DNA from: an uncultured beta proteobacterium
Lineage (GTDB): Bacteria > Pseudomonadota > Gammaproteobacteria > Burkholderiales > Burkholderiaceae_C
Reading direction: 5' to 3'
Length of the DNA stretch: 56,641 nt
Assembly (NCBI GenBank): GCA_903828235.1
Contig: CAIKLM010000070.1
Location: forward strand, 1-56,641
Part shown: positions 42,337 to 53,502 of the stretch, one piece after another
How positions within the stretch are numbered: the stretch's first letter is position 1
Layout: every line of letters starts with the position of its first letter
Notes under the pieces: model-generated
Database searches by the model: none
The model's input: only the letters and a program-made list of their open reading frames with translations
Told to the model about the DNA's origin: nothing
Translations under genes and position numbers: made by a program

Positions 42337-43302
42337 TCAGCGCAGCTCGAGCGGCACCTGGGGCTGGGTATCGGCGAAGCGCAGCACGTCGAAGGAGACG
42401 CAGGCCGATCCGGGGTCGGTGGGCGATCCGCCCAGGCCGATCGTGCCGCTGCCGTGCAGCGTGCAGCTGCCCCGGCGCAGGCTGACGATCTCGCCGTCGG
42501 CGAAGCGCACGAAGGTGCCGTTGTACGAGAGGTCGGTGATCTGGAAGCTGCCGCTGTGCCAGTCCACGCGCGCGTGCGAGCGCGAGACACGGCTGTCGTC
42601 GACGCAGAAGCTGGCCTGCGGGCTGCGGCCCAGCACCAGCGGCGCCTGCTGGCTGGCGAACACCTTGTTCGTGGCCGCCCACATGAGGCGCAGGCCGTCG
42701 GGCTCGTCGACGTCGCCGCCGAAGTCGCCGCTGAACTGCGTCACGGGCACGTCGGCAAAGGCACCGCGGCGGCCGCCCATCACGTGCACATGCACCGGTT
42801 CGGCGCGGCCGCGCAGCACCAGCCGGTCCAGGCTGCGGAAGCGCCCGCGCAGGTCCAGCGGCAGGCCCTGCAGCACCTCGACCGTGATCAGGGTCTCGTT
42901 GTCGCCGGCGTGGTCCAGCAGCCGGGCGGCCACGTTGACGGCGTCGCCGAAGCAGTCGCCACGCATCTCGACGACCTCGCCGCGCGCCACGCCCACCTGC
43001 AGGCGCAGCGCGCGCAGGCCCTGCGAGGCGCCGCGCTCGTTGCCGCGGTGGACCATGCCGTCCAGCACGTCGTGCATCAGCATGGCCGCCTGCACGGCGG
43101 GCATGGGCTCGTCGAACACGGCCATCAGACCATCGCCCAGCGTCTTGACGAGCTGGCCCTCGTAGCTGCTCACGGGGCCGGCCAGCGCGTTGATCACGTG
43201 CGTGACCACCGAGGTGGCCTCGGCGTTGCCCAGCGTCTCGAACAGCGCCGTGCTGCCGCGCAGGTCGGCGAACAGCACGGTGCGGTCGGCGATGCGCGTC
43301 AT
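42337..43302 (-). CDS. Class III adenylate cyclase with C-terminal FHA domain
   Basis: A 321-residue soluble protein. The class III cyclase domain covers about 1-185. Metal-binding aspartates are D13 in FADLRGST and D57 in TLGDG. Adenine-selecting residues are K53 (LVKTLGDG) and D116 (GDCFG), and transition-state residues are N123 and R127 in VNVAARL. The catalytic set is therefore complete for cAMP synthesis. An FHA phosphothreonine-binding domain at about 220-310 has VLGRSP, SRVSRSHARV and SYNGTFV. A GTG 30 bases upstream could add ten residues; ATG 43302 is preferred. Confidence 0.87.
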   Translation of the reverse strand: MTRIADRTVLFADLRGSTALFETLGNAEATSVVTHVINALAGPVSSYEGQLVKTLGDGLMAVFDEPMPAVQAAMLMHDVLDGMVHRGNERGASQGLRALRLQVGVARGEVVEMRGDCFGDAVNVAARLLDHAGDNETLITVEVLQGLPLDLRGRFRSLDRLVLRGRAEPVHVHVMGGRRGAFADVPVTQFSGDFGGDVDEPDGLRLMWAATNKVFASQQAPLVLGRSPQASFCVDDSRVSRSHARVDWHSGSFQITDLSYNGTFVRFADGEIVSLRRGSCTLHGSGTIGLGGSPTDPGSACVSFDVLRFADTQPQVPLELR

Positions 43303-43342
43303 GCCGCCAGTGTACTCAGCCGTCCGTGACACCCGTCACGGA

Positions 43343-45733
<2,391 letters not shown>

Positions 45734-46077
45734 GCGATTCCTTGGCGAAGCTTGGGAACGTGCGGCGCGGCGATCCGGGCTGGAGGCCGGACCGCTGGGC
45801 AGGGCGTGGGTGCATCGGGGCGCGCGCCGCTCGGCACCCGCCCCCGAACCGGGGCCCGCAAGGGCCCGGGCCGGGTGCGAAAGGGCACCGGGGCGGGCGT
45901 CGGAGGGGGCAAGTTGGCGTGGACGTGGGGGCTTGCAGCCCTTGCGGGGGAGGGTGACCGTTGGAACCCTTTTCGAGGGTGGTCGGGGCCCGGAGGTGCT
46001 GCCGTCACTCTTGCCGTCGCGACAAACGCCGGATTATACCGGCGCTCGCCCCAATCCCGCAGGCTGGCGGGGCCGGC
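45734..46077 (-). promoter_or_regulatory. rpoD promoter and long leader
   Basis: A perfect TATAAT lies on the minus strand at 46033-46038, inside exact inverted arms CGCCGG and CCGGCG (46027-46044). The -35 region is weak. It is 39 bases below the dnaG stop, so rpoD can be transcribed alone with a C-rich leader of about 290 bases. The leader holds a GGGCCC-TTGC-GGGCCC hairpin around 45855. A minus-strand Pro-rich frame (46008 to 45730) ends in an ATGA overlap with rpoD; its coding status is doubtful. Confidence 0.5.
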
Positions 46078-47916
46078 TCAGGCCGCGGTCGATGAGCTCC
46101 GGGCCGCCTTCAGCTCCGCGATGCGCGCGAGGATCTCGCGGTAGCGCGCCAGCTCCTCGGGGCCGGGCGATCCCGCCACGATGGCCTCGGCCTCCTGGCG
46201 CAGCAGCGTCTGCCACAGCAGGCCCAGGCAATGCCGCAGCGCCTCGAAGCTGTGCTGCTCGTCGCCGAGGCCGGCGCGCACCCAGGCGCGCGCGCGCTCG
46301 GCCCAGCGCTCGGCCGCCAGGGCTTCGCTCAGGTGCGCCCAGGTCTGCGGCCCGTGCTCCACCACCTGCGTTTCCAGCCAGCGGACGACGTCGCCGTAGG
46401 GCGGGTCGAGCTCGTGCAGCAGCTGCTGGTCGTCGGGCGGCAGGCGCTCCCACCAGTCGCTGTGCTGCAGCAGCAGGCGCAGGGCCACGTCGGCCGGCCC
46501 CGCCGGCGCCACGCGCAGCGCGCCGGGGCGCAGCAGCCGCACGGGGCCGCTGCGCTCGCCCGCCGGGCGTGCCGCGGCCGGGCGCCCGGTGCCCCACAGC
46601 TGGGCCAGGTCGGCTGCCTCCAGGCGCGCCTGCGTCGCCAGCTCGGGCAGCAGCTGGCGCTTCAGCGCGCCATCGGGCAGCGCCTGCCACAGCGGCCGGG
46701 CCTGCGCCAGCATGCGCGAGCGCCCCTCGGCGCTGGCGAGGTCGCAGCCCTCGGCGGCTTGGGCCAGCAGCTGGCGCGACAGCGGCACGGCGTCGGCCAG
46801 CGCGCGCTCGAAGGCCTCGGCCCCGAGCTCGCGCACGTAGCTGTCGGGGTCGTGCTCGGGGGGCAGGAACAGGAAGCGCACGCTGCGCAGGTCGGTCGCG
46901 TGCGGCAGCGCGGCTTCCAGGGCGCGCGCGGCGGCACGGCGGCCGGCGGGATCGCCGTCGAAGGCGAAGACCACGTGATCGGTGAAGCGGAACAGCTTCT
47001 GCACGTGGTCGGCGGTGCAGGCCGTGCCCAGCGTGGCGACCGCGTTGCCGAAGCCCGACTGCGCCAGCGCCACCACGTCCATGTAGCCCTCGACGACGAG
47101 CACGCAGCCCTTGTCGCGCAGGGCCTGCCTCGCCTCGAACAGGCCATACAGCTCGCGGCCCTTGCTGAACACCGGCGTCTCCGGCGAGTTCATGTACTTC
47201 GGGCGGCTGTCGTCGAGCACGCGGCCGCCGAAGCCGATGACCTGCCCGTCGGTGCCGCGGATGGGGAACATCACGCGGTGGCGGAACCAGTCGTAGCGAC
47301 CGCGGTCGGGCGCGTCGGGCGACGGCTCGCCCTCGCCCTCGCCCGAGGCCTCGCGCTGCCGCACCAGGCCCGCCTCCTCGAGCAGCGGGTCGTCGTAGCT
47401 CGGGAACACCCCGGCCAGCGTCTTCCAGCCCGGGGGGGCGTAGCCCAGGCCGAAGCGGGCCGCGATGGCCCCGGTCAGGCCGCGTCGCTTGAGGTAGTCG
47501 ATGGCCTGCGGGCTGCCCTTGAGCTGCGCCCGGTAGAAGGCCGCGGCGCGCTCCAGCACCTCGGTGATGGACAGGCGGCGCTGGCGCAGCGTGTCGCGGC
47601 GCTCGCGCTCCTCGGGGCTGACCTGCTCCTCCGGCACGCTCAGGCCGACGCGGCCGGCCAAGTCGCGCACGGCCTCGACGAAGCTCATCCCCAGGTGCTC
47701 GGTCAGGAAGCGGATGGCGTCGCCGCCCGCGCCACAGCCGAAGCAGTAGTAGAACTGCTTGGCCGGCACCACCGAGAAACTCGGCGACTTCTCGCCGTGG
47801 AAGGGGCACAGGCCCATCCAGCTGCTGCCGCTGCGCTTGAGCTCGACGTGCGGACTGACCACGTCGACGATGTCGACGCGCGACAGCAGCTCCTGCAGGA
47901 AGCCCGGCGGGATCAC
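46078..47916 (-). CDS. dnaG: DNA primase
   Basis: DnaG makes RNA primers for replication. The 612 residues comprise an N-terminal CHC2 zinc domain (LCPFHGEKSPSFSV ... YYCFGCGAGGDAI), and a Toprim core with VVEGYMDVVAL and FAFDGDPAGRRAA. The C-terminal helicase-binding domain covers roughly the last 150 residues. The start is GTG 47916 (IPPGFLQELLSRVDIVDVV matches the family start), and it overlaps the stop of the GGDEF-EAL gene in GTGA. rpsU, often upstream of dnaG, is not here. Confidence 0.96.
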   Translation of the reverse strand: MIPPGFLQELLSRVDIVDVVSPHVELKRSGSSWMGLCPFHGEKSPSFSVVPAKQFYYCFGCGAGGDAIRFLTEHLGMSFVEAVRDLAGRVGLSVPEEQVSPEERERRDTLRQRRLSITEVLERAAAFYRAQLKGSPQAIDYLKRRGLTGAIAARFGLGYAPPGWKTLAGVFPSYDDPLLEEAGLVRQREASGEGEGEPSPDAPDRGRYDWFRHRVMFPIRGTDGQVIGFGGRVLDDSRPKYMNSPETPVFSKGRELYGLFEARQALRDKGCVLVVEGYMDVVALAQSGFGNAVATLGTACTADHVQKLFRFTDHVVFAFDGDPAGRRAAARALEAALPHATDLRSVRFLFLPPEHDPDSYVRELGAEAFERALADAVPLSRQLLAQAAEGCDLASAEGRSRMLAQARPLWQALPDGALKRQLLPELATQARLEAADLAQLWGTGRPAAARPAGERSGPVRLLRPGALRVAPAGPADVALRLLLQHSDWWERLPPDDQQLLHELDPPYGDVVRWLETQVVEHGPQTWAHLSEALAAERWAERARAWVRAGLGDEQHSFEALRHCLGLLWQTLLRQEAEAIVAGSPGPEELARYREILARIAELKAARSSSTAA

Positions 47917-50900
47917 CGCCCCAGCCTGCCCACGCCCGGGTCGACGACCGGCTTGCCCGGCGCCGGCGCGATCGCGAACACGCCGCGGTACTGCTGGATC
48001 CAGTCGCCGACCTGCGCCGCCTGCATCGGGGCGGCGATGCCGTTGCCCTGGCCCAGGGCGCAGCCCATGTCGAGCAGCGCGCGGGCCTGTGCCGGGCTCT
48101 CGACGCCCTCGGCCACCACCGTGCAGCCGAAGGTGCCGGCCAGGCCGATGACGCCCTCGACGATGGCGCGGTCCTGCGGGTCGTCGAGCATCTGGTGGAC
48201 GAAGCTGCGGTCGATCTTGAGCACGTCCACCGGCAGCCGCTTCAGGTAGGTGAGCGTGGAGTAGCCGGTGCCGAAGTCGTCGAGCGCGAAGCGCACGCCC
48301 AGCGTGCGGCAGCGCGCCAGCAGCGCCGACGTGGCCTCGATGTCGGCGTGGGCCGCGCTCTCGGTGATCTCGATCTCCAGCCACGAGGCCAGGGGCTGGG
48401 CGTGGCGCGCCAGCAGCTCGGCCAGGCGCTGCGAGAAGTCGGGCTCCTGCAGGTGACGCGCCGAGACGTTGACGCTGACCGAGAACTCCAGCCCCTTGCG
48501 CCGCCACGAGCTGAGGTGGTCCAGCGCCTGCGCGATGACCCAGTCGCCGATGCGGCTGGACAGGCCGGTGTGCTCGATCAGCGGCAGGAACTGCGAGGGC
48601 GCGATCAGGCCCTGGCTCGGGTGGTCCCAGCGCAGCAGCGCCTCGAAGCCGTGCACGCGGCCGCTGCGCATGTCCACCTTGGGCTGGTAGTGCAGCACCA
48701 GCTCCTGCTGGTCCAGCGCCTCCTGGATGCGGCCGATGGCCAGCGCCCGCTCCTCGGTGCGGCGGCGCTGCTCGGGGTCGAAGAACTCGTAGCCGTTGCG
48801 GCCGCGCTGCTTGGCGCCGTACATCGCGTGGTCGGCGTGGCGCAGCAGGGTGTCGGCGTCGCTGCGGTCGATCGGGTAGATGGTCAGGCCCATGCTGGCC
48901 GTGACCTGCACCGGGTCCTGTGCGGGGTCCACGACGTAGGGTTGCGACACGACGCGCAGCACGCGCTCCACCGCCAGCCGGGCCTCCTCCAGCGTGCCGG
49001 CGCGCAGCAGCAGCACGAACTCGTCGCCACCCAGGCGCGCGGCGCTGTCGCTCCACTGCTCGCGGCTGCGCAGCGCGCTGCGCAGGCGCCCGGCCAGCTC
49101 GACGAGCAGGCGGTCGCCGGCCTCGTGGCCGAAGCGGTCGTTGACGGGCTTGAAGCGGTCGAGGTCGAGGTAGCACACCAGCAGCAGGCAGCCGTCGCGG
49201 TCGGCGGCGCGCATGGCGTCGTCGAGCAATTCCGAGAGCCGCGCGCGGTTGGGCAGCCGCGTGAGTTCGTCCGAGTGGGCCTGGCGCTGCAGCTGCTCGC
49301 GCTGCGCGCTCTGCTCGGTGGTGTCGCTGATGACGAGCACGTGGTAGCGCAGCTCGCCCGCCGGCCCGAGCACGGTGGACACGGTGGCCTGCAGCGTGCA
49401 CTCGGTGCCGTCGCGCCGTCGCTCCAGCAGCTCGCCGCGCCAGCGCCCGTGGTCGCGCAGGCCGGCCCACATGGCGGCGCGCTGCTGCCGGGCCACCGGG
49501 TCGGCCGGCGCCGGGCGCAGCAGCGAGGGCACGGTGCCCAGCACCTCCTCGCGGCTGACGCCCAGGATCTCGCCGTAGGCAGGGTTGACGTCGAGCGCGC
49601 GCAGCTCGGGGTCGGTGATGAGCAGGCCCTCGTGCAGGTGCTGGAACAGGCTCACGCTCATGAGCTGGCGTTCCTGCGCCTGGCGCTTGTCGTGCACGTC
49701 GGCCAGCGTGGCCATCAGGCGCAGCGGCCGCCCGGCGCCGTCGCGCTCCACCACCAGCAGCGTGGCCTCGAGCCAGCGCCACTCGCCGTCGGACTCCTGG
49801 CGCAGCTCCAGCTGGCGCCGGCCGGCGTGCCCCGTGCCGACGGAGGTGATGGCCTCGAGCAACTGCGGCCGGTCTTCGGGCAGCACCTGCTGCAGCCAGG
49901 CGTCGACGTTCCAGCGGCGCTCGGTGTGGCCGGTGAGCGTGCGCCAGGCCACCGAGGCGAAGCCGTCGGGGCGGTCGAGCAGCCAGTCGGCCACCCCCAG
50001 CCGCGAGCCGTCGAGCGCCCACTCCCAGCGCTGCGAGCGGCCCCGCCACTCGACATGCGCGGCGTGGGCGATGAGCAGCAGTGCGAGCGCCGAACCCACC
50101 CAGGCCGCGATGGCGGCCTGCAGGCCGCCGGCGCCGCCCCACGGCGCCAGGCCCTTGGCGGCCGATCCGGCCACCAGCAGCGAGGCCAGCAGCAGGAAGC
50201 TCGAGCCCATGGCCAGCCGCCCGTGCATGGCCAGCGCGGCGACCAGCACGTGCGGCAGGAACAGCGCCACCGCGCCCCAGCCCGTGCGCTCGCCCGCCGT
50301 GACCCACAGCAGCAGCAGCACGGCCACCGCCGCCACGCCCGACAGCGCGGGCCCCATCCAGCCCGGGGCGCGGTCTGACGCGGGCTGCAGCGCGTGCATC
50401 ACGCCGCGGTCGAAGCTCAGCACCGCCGTGGCGGTGGCCAGCATGCCCAGGCCCAGCACCACCCAGCCGACGCCGAGGGCGTCGAGGGCAGCCTGCTCGG
50501 CGGCGGCCGGCAGCCAGCCGGCCAGGCCCAGCGTGGCCGGAACCGCCGCCCCCACCGCCACCCCCAGCACCAGCACGGCGACGTCGACCCCGCGCTCCAG
50601 GCGGGGGTCGAAGTCCAGCCGCTGCATCAGCGCGTGCGCCAGCAGGGCCGCCAGGCCCATGGCCAGCGCGCCCAGCACGGCGGTGAGCGGCCCCAGGCCG
50701 ACGGCCAGCAGGGCCACGGCCGTGCCGACCATGGCGCCCACCAGCACCGCCGGGCCCCAGCGCGTGAGTGCTGCCAGGGCCAGGCCGGCCGGCAACGCGA
50801 GGGCGCCCCAGGGCTTGAGGGCCACGCTGAGCGAACCCGCGTACGAGAGCAGCAGGGCCGCCAGCCCGATGCTCAGCGCCGACAAGGCGGCGGCCAGCGA

Positions 50901-50972
50901 TGGGTTCACCCGCGGCGGCCTCGGATCCGGCCGCTGCGGCGGCGGCTGGAACGGGGCTGCCGGGATGTCCAT
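47913..50972 (-). CDS. Membrane GGDEF-EAL protein with PAS domains (diguanylate cyclase/phosphodiesterase)
   Basis: A 1019-residue inner-membrane signalling protein. About ten hydrophobic segments fill residues 25-310 (MASE1-like, tentative). Two PAS regions follow at about 330-570, the second with LITDPELRALDVNPAYGEIL. The GGDEF domain has an intact RLGGDEFVLLL. The EAL domain has intact GFEALLRW, NVSARHL, EITES, DDFGTGYS, KIDRSFV and EGVE, so both synthesis and breakdown of cyclic di-GMP are possible. It sits 19 bases after the H-NS-like gene and overlaps the start of dnaG. Confidence 0.92.
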   Translation of the reverse strand: MDIPAAPFQPPPQRPDPRPPRVNPSLAAALSALSIGLAALLLSYAGSLSVALKPWGALALPAGLALAALTRWGPAVLVGAMVGTAVALLAVGLGPLTAVLGALAMGLAALLAHALMQRLDFDPRLERGVDVAVLVLGVAVGAAVPATLGLAGWLPAAAEQAALDALGVGWVVLGLGMLATATAVLSFDRGVMHALQPASDRAPGWMGPALSGVAAVAVLLLLWVTAGERTGWGAVALFLPHVLVAALAMHGRLAMGSSFLLLASLLVAGSAAKGLAPWGGAGGLQAAIAAWVGSALALLLIAHAAHVEWRGRSQRWEWALDGSRLGVADWLLDRPDGFASVAWRTLTGHTERRWNVDAWLQQVLPEDRPQLLEAITSVGTGHAGRRQLELRQESDGEWRWLEATLLVVERDGAGRPLRLMATLADVHDKRQAQERQLMSVSLFQHLHEGLLITDPELRALDVNPAYGEILGVSREEVLGTVPSLLRPAPADPVARQQRAAMWAGLRDHGRWRGELLERRRDGTECTLQATVSTVLGPAGELRYHVLVISDTTEQSAQREQLQRQAHSDELTRLPNRARLSELLDDAMRAADRDGCLLLVCYLDLDRFKPVNDRFGHEAGDRLLVELAGRLRSALRSREQWSDSAARLGGDEFVLLLRAGTLEEARLAVERVLRVVSQPYVVDPAQDPVQVTASMGLTIYPIDRSDADTLLRHADHAMYGAKQRGRNGYEFFDPEQRRRTEERALAIGRIQEALDQQELVLHYQPKVDMRSGRVHGFEALLRWDHPSQGLIAPSQFLPLIEHTGLSSRIGDWVIAQALDHLSSWRRKGLEFSVSVNVSARHLQEPDFSQRLAELLARHAQPLASWLEIEITESAAHADIEATSALLARCRTLGVRFALDDFGTGYSTLTYLKRLPVDVLKIDRSFVHQMLDDPQDRAIVEGVIGLAGTFGCTVVAEGVESPAQARALLDMGCALGQGNGIAAPMQAAQVGDWIQQYRGVFAIAPAPGKPVVDPGVGRLGR

Positions 50973-50991
50973 GCCGGGGCGGGGCCTGGGC

Positions 50992-51321
50992 CTAGACCGC
51001 GAAGTCCGAAAGGCTGCGGCCGCTGGCCAGCGCCGCCTTCAGCCAGTTGGGCTGCAGGCCACGGCCCGACCAGGTCTGGCCCGTCTCGGGGTGGCGGTAC
51101 TTCGGCGCCACCTTGGCCGCAGGGCCCGCCGCAGCGGCCCCGCGCGGGCCGCGCAGCGACTGCGGGCGGGCTCCGCTGCCGACGTCGGCCAGCGTCAGGC
51201 CGTGCTGCGCCATCAGCTGGCGCACCTGCGCGATGGCCTGCTCGCGCTCGGCGCGCGACTGCTCGGCGATGCGGCGTTCGAGTTCGGCCTTCTGGGCCAG
51301 CAGTTCGGCAAGCGTGGTCAT
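50992..51321 (-). CDS. H-NS family nucleoid-associated protein
   Basis: A 109-residue DNA-binding protein with an N-terminal coiled-coil for oligomerisation (LAELLAQKAELERRIAEQSRAEREQ). An Ala/Gly-rich linker leads to a C-terminal H-NS DNA-binding motif (KYRHPETGQTWSGRGLQPNWLKAAL). This is the short Burkholderiales H-NS type. It may silence AT-rich DNA, of which this window has none. ATG 51321 has GAGGTG upstream; a GTG at 51330 is also in frame. Gaps to yggX and the GGDEF-EAL gene are 10 and 19 bases. Confidence 0.92.
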   Translation of the reverse strand: MTTLAELLAQKAELERRIAEQSRAEREQAIAQVRQLMAQHGLTLADVGSGARPQSLRGPRGAAAAGPAAKVAPKYRHPETGQTWSGRGLQPNWLKAALASGRSLSDFAV

Positions 51322-51331
51322 GGGGCGCACC

Positions 51332-51604
51332 TCAGGCCGCCGGGGGCACGTAGCCCACCGGCTTGTCGGCCCCGCCGCCGAAGAAGAACTGCTCCATCTG
51401 CCGCGCCAGGTACTGCCGTGCGCGGGCGTCGGCCAGGTTGAGGCGGTTCTCGTTGACGAGCATGGTCTGGTGCTTCTTCCAGAGCTCGAAGGCCTCCTGG
51501 CTGACGTTGTCGTAGATGCGCTTGCCGAGCTCGCCCGGGTAGGGCGGGAAGGCGACGCCGGGCGCCTCCTTCTTCAGGTACACGCACTGAACCATCCGTG
51601 CCAT
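51332..51604 (-). CDS. yggX: Oxidative damage protection protein / Fe(2+)-trafficking protein YggX
   Basis: A 90-residue protein, normal length for YggX. The start [19 protein letters not shown] contains the conserved cysteine, and [21 protein letters not shown] and [19 protein letters not shown] match the family. YggX protects iron-sulfur clusters from oxidation and may help iron delivery. It is 12 bases after argA and 10 before the H-NS-like gene, consistent with one transcript. Confidence 0.96.
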   Translation of the reverse strand: MARMVQCVYLKKEAPGVAFPPYPGELGKRIYDNVSQEAFELWKKHQTMLVNENRLNLADARARQYLARQMEQFFFGGGADKPVGYVPPAA

Positions 51605-51616
51605 CGTGTTGCGTCC

Positions 51617-52975
51617 TCAGTTGAGTTTCTTGACCAGCACCTGCGAGCGCCGGTCCCAGTTGTACTTGCGCTTGCGTGCCTCGGGCAGCCAGTCGGGGTC
51701 GACGGACGCGAAGCCGCGCTTGATGAACCAGTGCATCGTGCGCGTGGTCAGCACGAAGATGCTCTGCAGCCCGGCGGCCCTGGCGCGCTGCTCGATGCGC
51801 TTGAGCAGCCGCTCGCCGTCACCCTGCCCCTGGCTGAGCGGGCTGACGGTGAGCGCGGCCATCTCGCCGGTGCGGGCCTCGGGGTAGGGGTACAGGGCCG
51901 CGCAGCCGAAGATGATGCCGTCGTGCTCGACCACGCTGTAGTAGGCGACGTCGCGCTCGATCTCGTGGCGGTCGCGGCGCACCAGGGTGCCGTCCTTCTC
52001 AAAGGGCTCGATCAGCTGGATGATGCCGCCGACGTCGTCGGCGGTGGCCTCGCGCAGGCTCTCGAGCTTCTCGTCGACGACCATGGTCCCGACACCGTCG
52101 TGCGTGAACACCTCCAGCAGCAGCGCGCCGTCGGTGGCGAAGGGCAGGATGTGGCTGCGCTCGACGCCGCCCTCGCAGGCCTTGACGCAGTGCTGCAGGT
52201 AGAACGCCGGGTCGGCGGGCTGGGCCGGCGGCGGCAGCGCGGCGAGCGCGCGGCGCGCGTCGGCCAGGGCCAGCTCGGTGTCGATGGCGTCCTCGCCGTC
52301 GTCGGCCGGCCGCCCCTGCGTGATGCTCTCGCGCAGGCCCGGCACCTCGGTCATGAACACCAGCTTGTCGGCCTGCAGCGCAATGGCCGTGCTGGTGGCC
52401 ACGTCTTCCATGGTGAGGTTGAAGGCCTCGCCGGTGGGCGAGAAGCCGAAGGGGCTGAGCAGCACGATGGCCCCGCCGTCGATGGCACGGCGGATGGCCA
52501 CCGAGTCGACCCGGCGCACCAGGCCGCTGTGCATGAAGTCGATGCCGTCGACGATGCCCACCGGGCGCGCGGTGAGGAAGTTGCCGGACACCACGCGCAC
52601 CGTGCTGTTGGCCATCGGCGTGTTGGGCAGGCCCTGGCTGAAGGCGGCCTCGATCTCGAAGCGCAGCTGACCGGCGGCCTCCTGGGCGGCGTCCAGCGCC
52701 ACGGGATCGGTGATGCGCACGCCGCGGTGGTAGCGGCTGACGTGGCCCTTGAGCGCGAGCTGCTCGTTGACCTGCGGGCGGAAACCGTGCACCAGCACCA
52801 GCTTCAGCCCCATGGCGTGGAGGATGGCGAGGTCCTGCGCGAACACCGTGAGCTTGCCGGCGGCGATGGCCTCGCCCGCCAGGCCGACGACGAAGGTCTT
52901 GCCGCGGTAGGCGTGGATGTACGGCGCCACGGCCCGGAACCAGGGCACGAACGTGTGGGGGAAGACGAGGCTCAT
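51617..52975 (-). CDS. argA: Amino-acid N-acetyltransferase (N-acetylglutamate synthase)
   Basis: ArgA makes N-acetylglutamate, the first step of arginine synthesis. The 452 residues have an N-terminal amino-acid-kinase-like domain (about 1-290: YRGKTFVVGLAGEAI, LVLVHGFRPQVNEQL, FGFSPTGEAFNLTMEDVATS), where arginine feedback usually binds. The C-terminal GNAT acetyltransferase domain runs from about 300 and has AALTVSPLSQGQGDGERLLK for acetyl-CoA binding. It is divergent from the VOC gene with 103 bases between and heads the run argA-yggX-H-NS-GGDEF/EAL-dnaG. Confidence 0.96.
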   Translation of the reverse strand: MSLVFPHTFVPWFRAVAPYIHAYRGKTFVVGLAGEAIAAGKLTVFAQDLAILHAMGLKLVLVHGFRPQVNEQLALKGHVSRYHRGVRITDPVALDAAQEAAGQLRFEIEAAFSQGLPNTPMANSTVRVVSGNFLTARPVGIVDGIDFMHSGLVRRVDSVAIRRAIDGGAIVLLSPFGFSPTGEAFNLTMEDVATSTAIALQADKLVFMTEVPGLRESITQGRPADDGEDAIDTELALADARRALAALPPPAQPADPAFYLQHCVKACEGGVERSHILPFATDGALLLEVFTHDGVGTMVVDEKLESLREATADDVGGIIQLIEPFEKDGTLVRRDRHEIERDVAYYSVVEHDGIIFGCAALYPYPEARTGEMAALTVSPLSQGQGDGERLLKRIEQRARAAGLQSIFVLTTRTMHWFIKRGFASVDPDWLPEARKRKYNWDRRSQVLVKKLN

Positions 52976-53078
52976 GGAGGCGGACGCAGACAGCGGATGA
53001 TTGTGCCGCAGCAGGCGTTGACAGCAGGGCTGCGCGGGGGCAGCATCCCCCTGCGTCGGTGGCTTCAGGAGCTTGGCG

Positions 53079-53459
53079 ATGGACCCCTACAAGACCCACG
53101 GTGCGTTCAGCTGGAACGAACTGGCCACGACCGACCCCGAGGCCGCCGGTCGCTTCTACGGCGCGCTGTTCGGCTGGGCCATCCGGAACGTGGACATGGG
53201 CACGGGCCCGTACCACGTTGCCAGCATCGGCGACGCGCAGGTGGGCGGCATCATGGGCCTGCCGCCCGGTGCCGGGCCGATGCCGCCGGCCTGGGGCTGC
53301 TACATCACGGTCGACAGCGTCGAGGACACGATGGCGCAGTGCGCGGCACTCGGCGGCAAGACGCTGATGCCGCCGATGGACGTGCCCGGCGTCGGCCGCA
53401 TGGCCGTGCTGCAGGATCCCCAGGGCGCCGTCTTCAGCGTGATGGCCTACGCGGGCTGA
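53079..53459 (+). CDS. VOC (glyoxalase-like) family protein
   Basis: A 126-residue vicinal-oxygen-chelate domain protein. HGAFSWNELATTDPEAAGRFYGALFGW opens it and YITVDSVEDTMAQCAALGGK begins the second half; the end has LQDPQGAVFSVM. These are the usual VOC half-repeats. Members include glyoxalases, dioxygenases and resistance proteins; the reaction here is unknown. AGGAG at 53067-53071 gives correct spacing to ATG 53079, favouring it over the TTG at 53073. It stands alone between argA and hrpA. Confidence 0.88.
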   Translation: MDPYKTHGAFSWNELATTDPEAAGRFYGALFGWAIRNVDMGTGPYHVASIGDAQVGGIMGLPPGAGPMPPAWGCYITVDSVEDTMAQCAALGGKTLMPPMDVPGVGRMAVLQDPQGAVFSVMAYAG

Positions 53460-53487
53460 CGCGGCGCCGGCCGCGGGGCGGGCTGGC

Positions 53488-53493
53488 GATAAT
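53488..53493 (+). promoter_or_regulatory. -10 element directly upstream of hrpA
   Basis: GATAAT ends 9 bases before the hrpA GTG at 53503, so transcription would begin at about 53500. This implies a leaderless or nearly leaderless hrpA mRNA. No ribosome-binding site is visible. Confidence 0.45.
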
Positions 53494-53502
53494 CCGCGCC
53501 CC

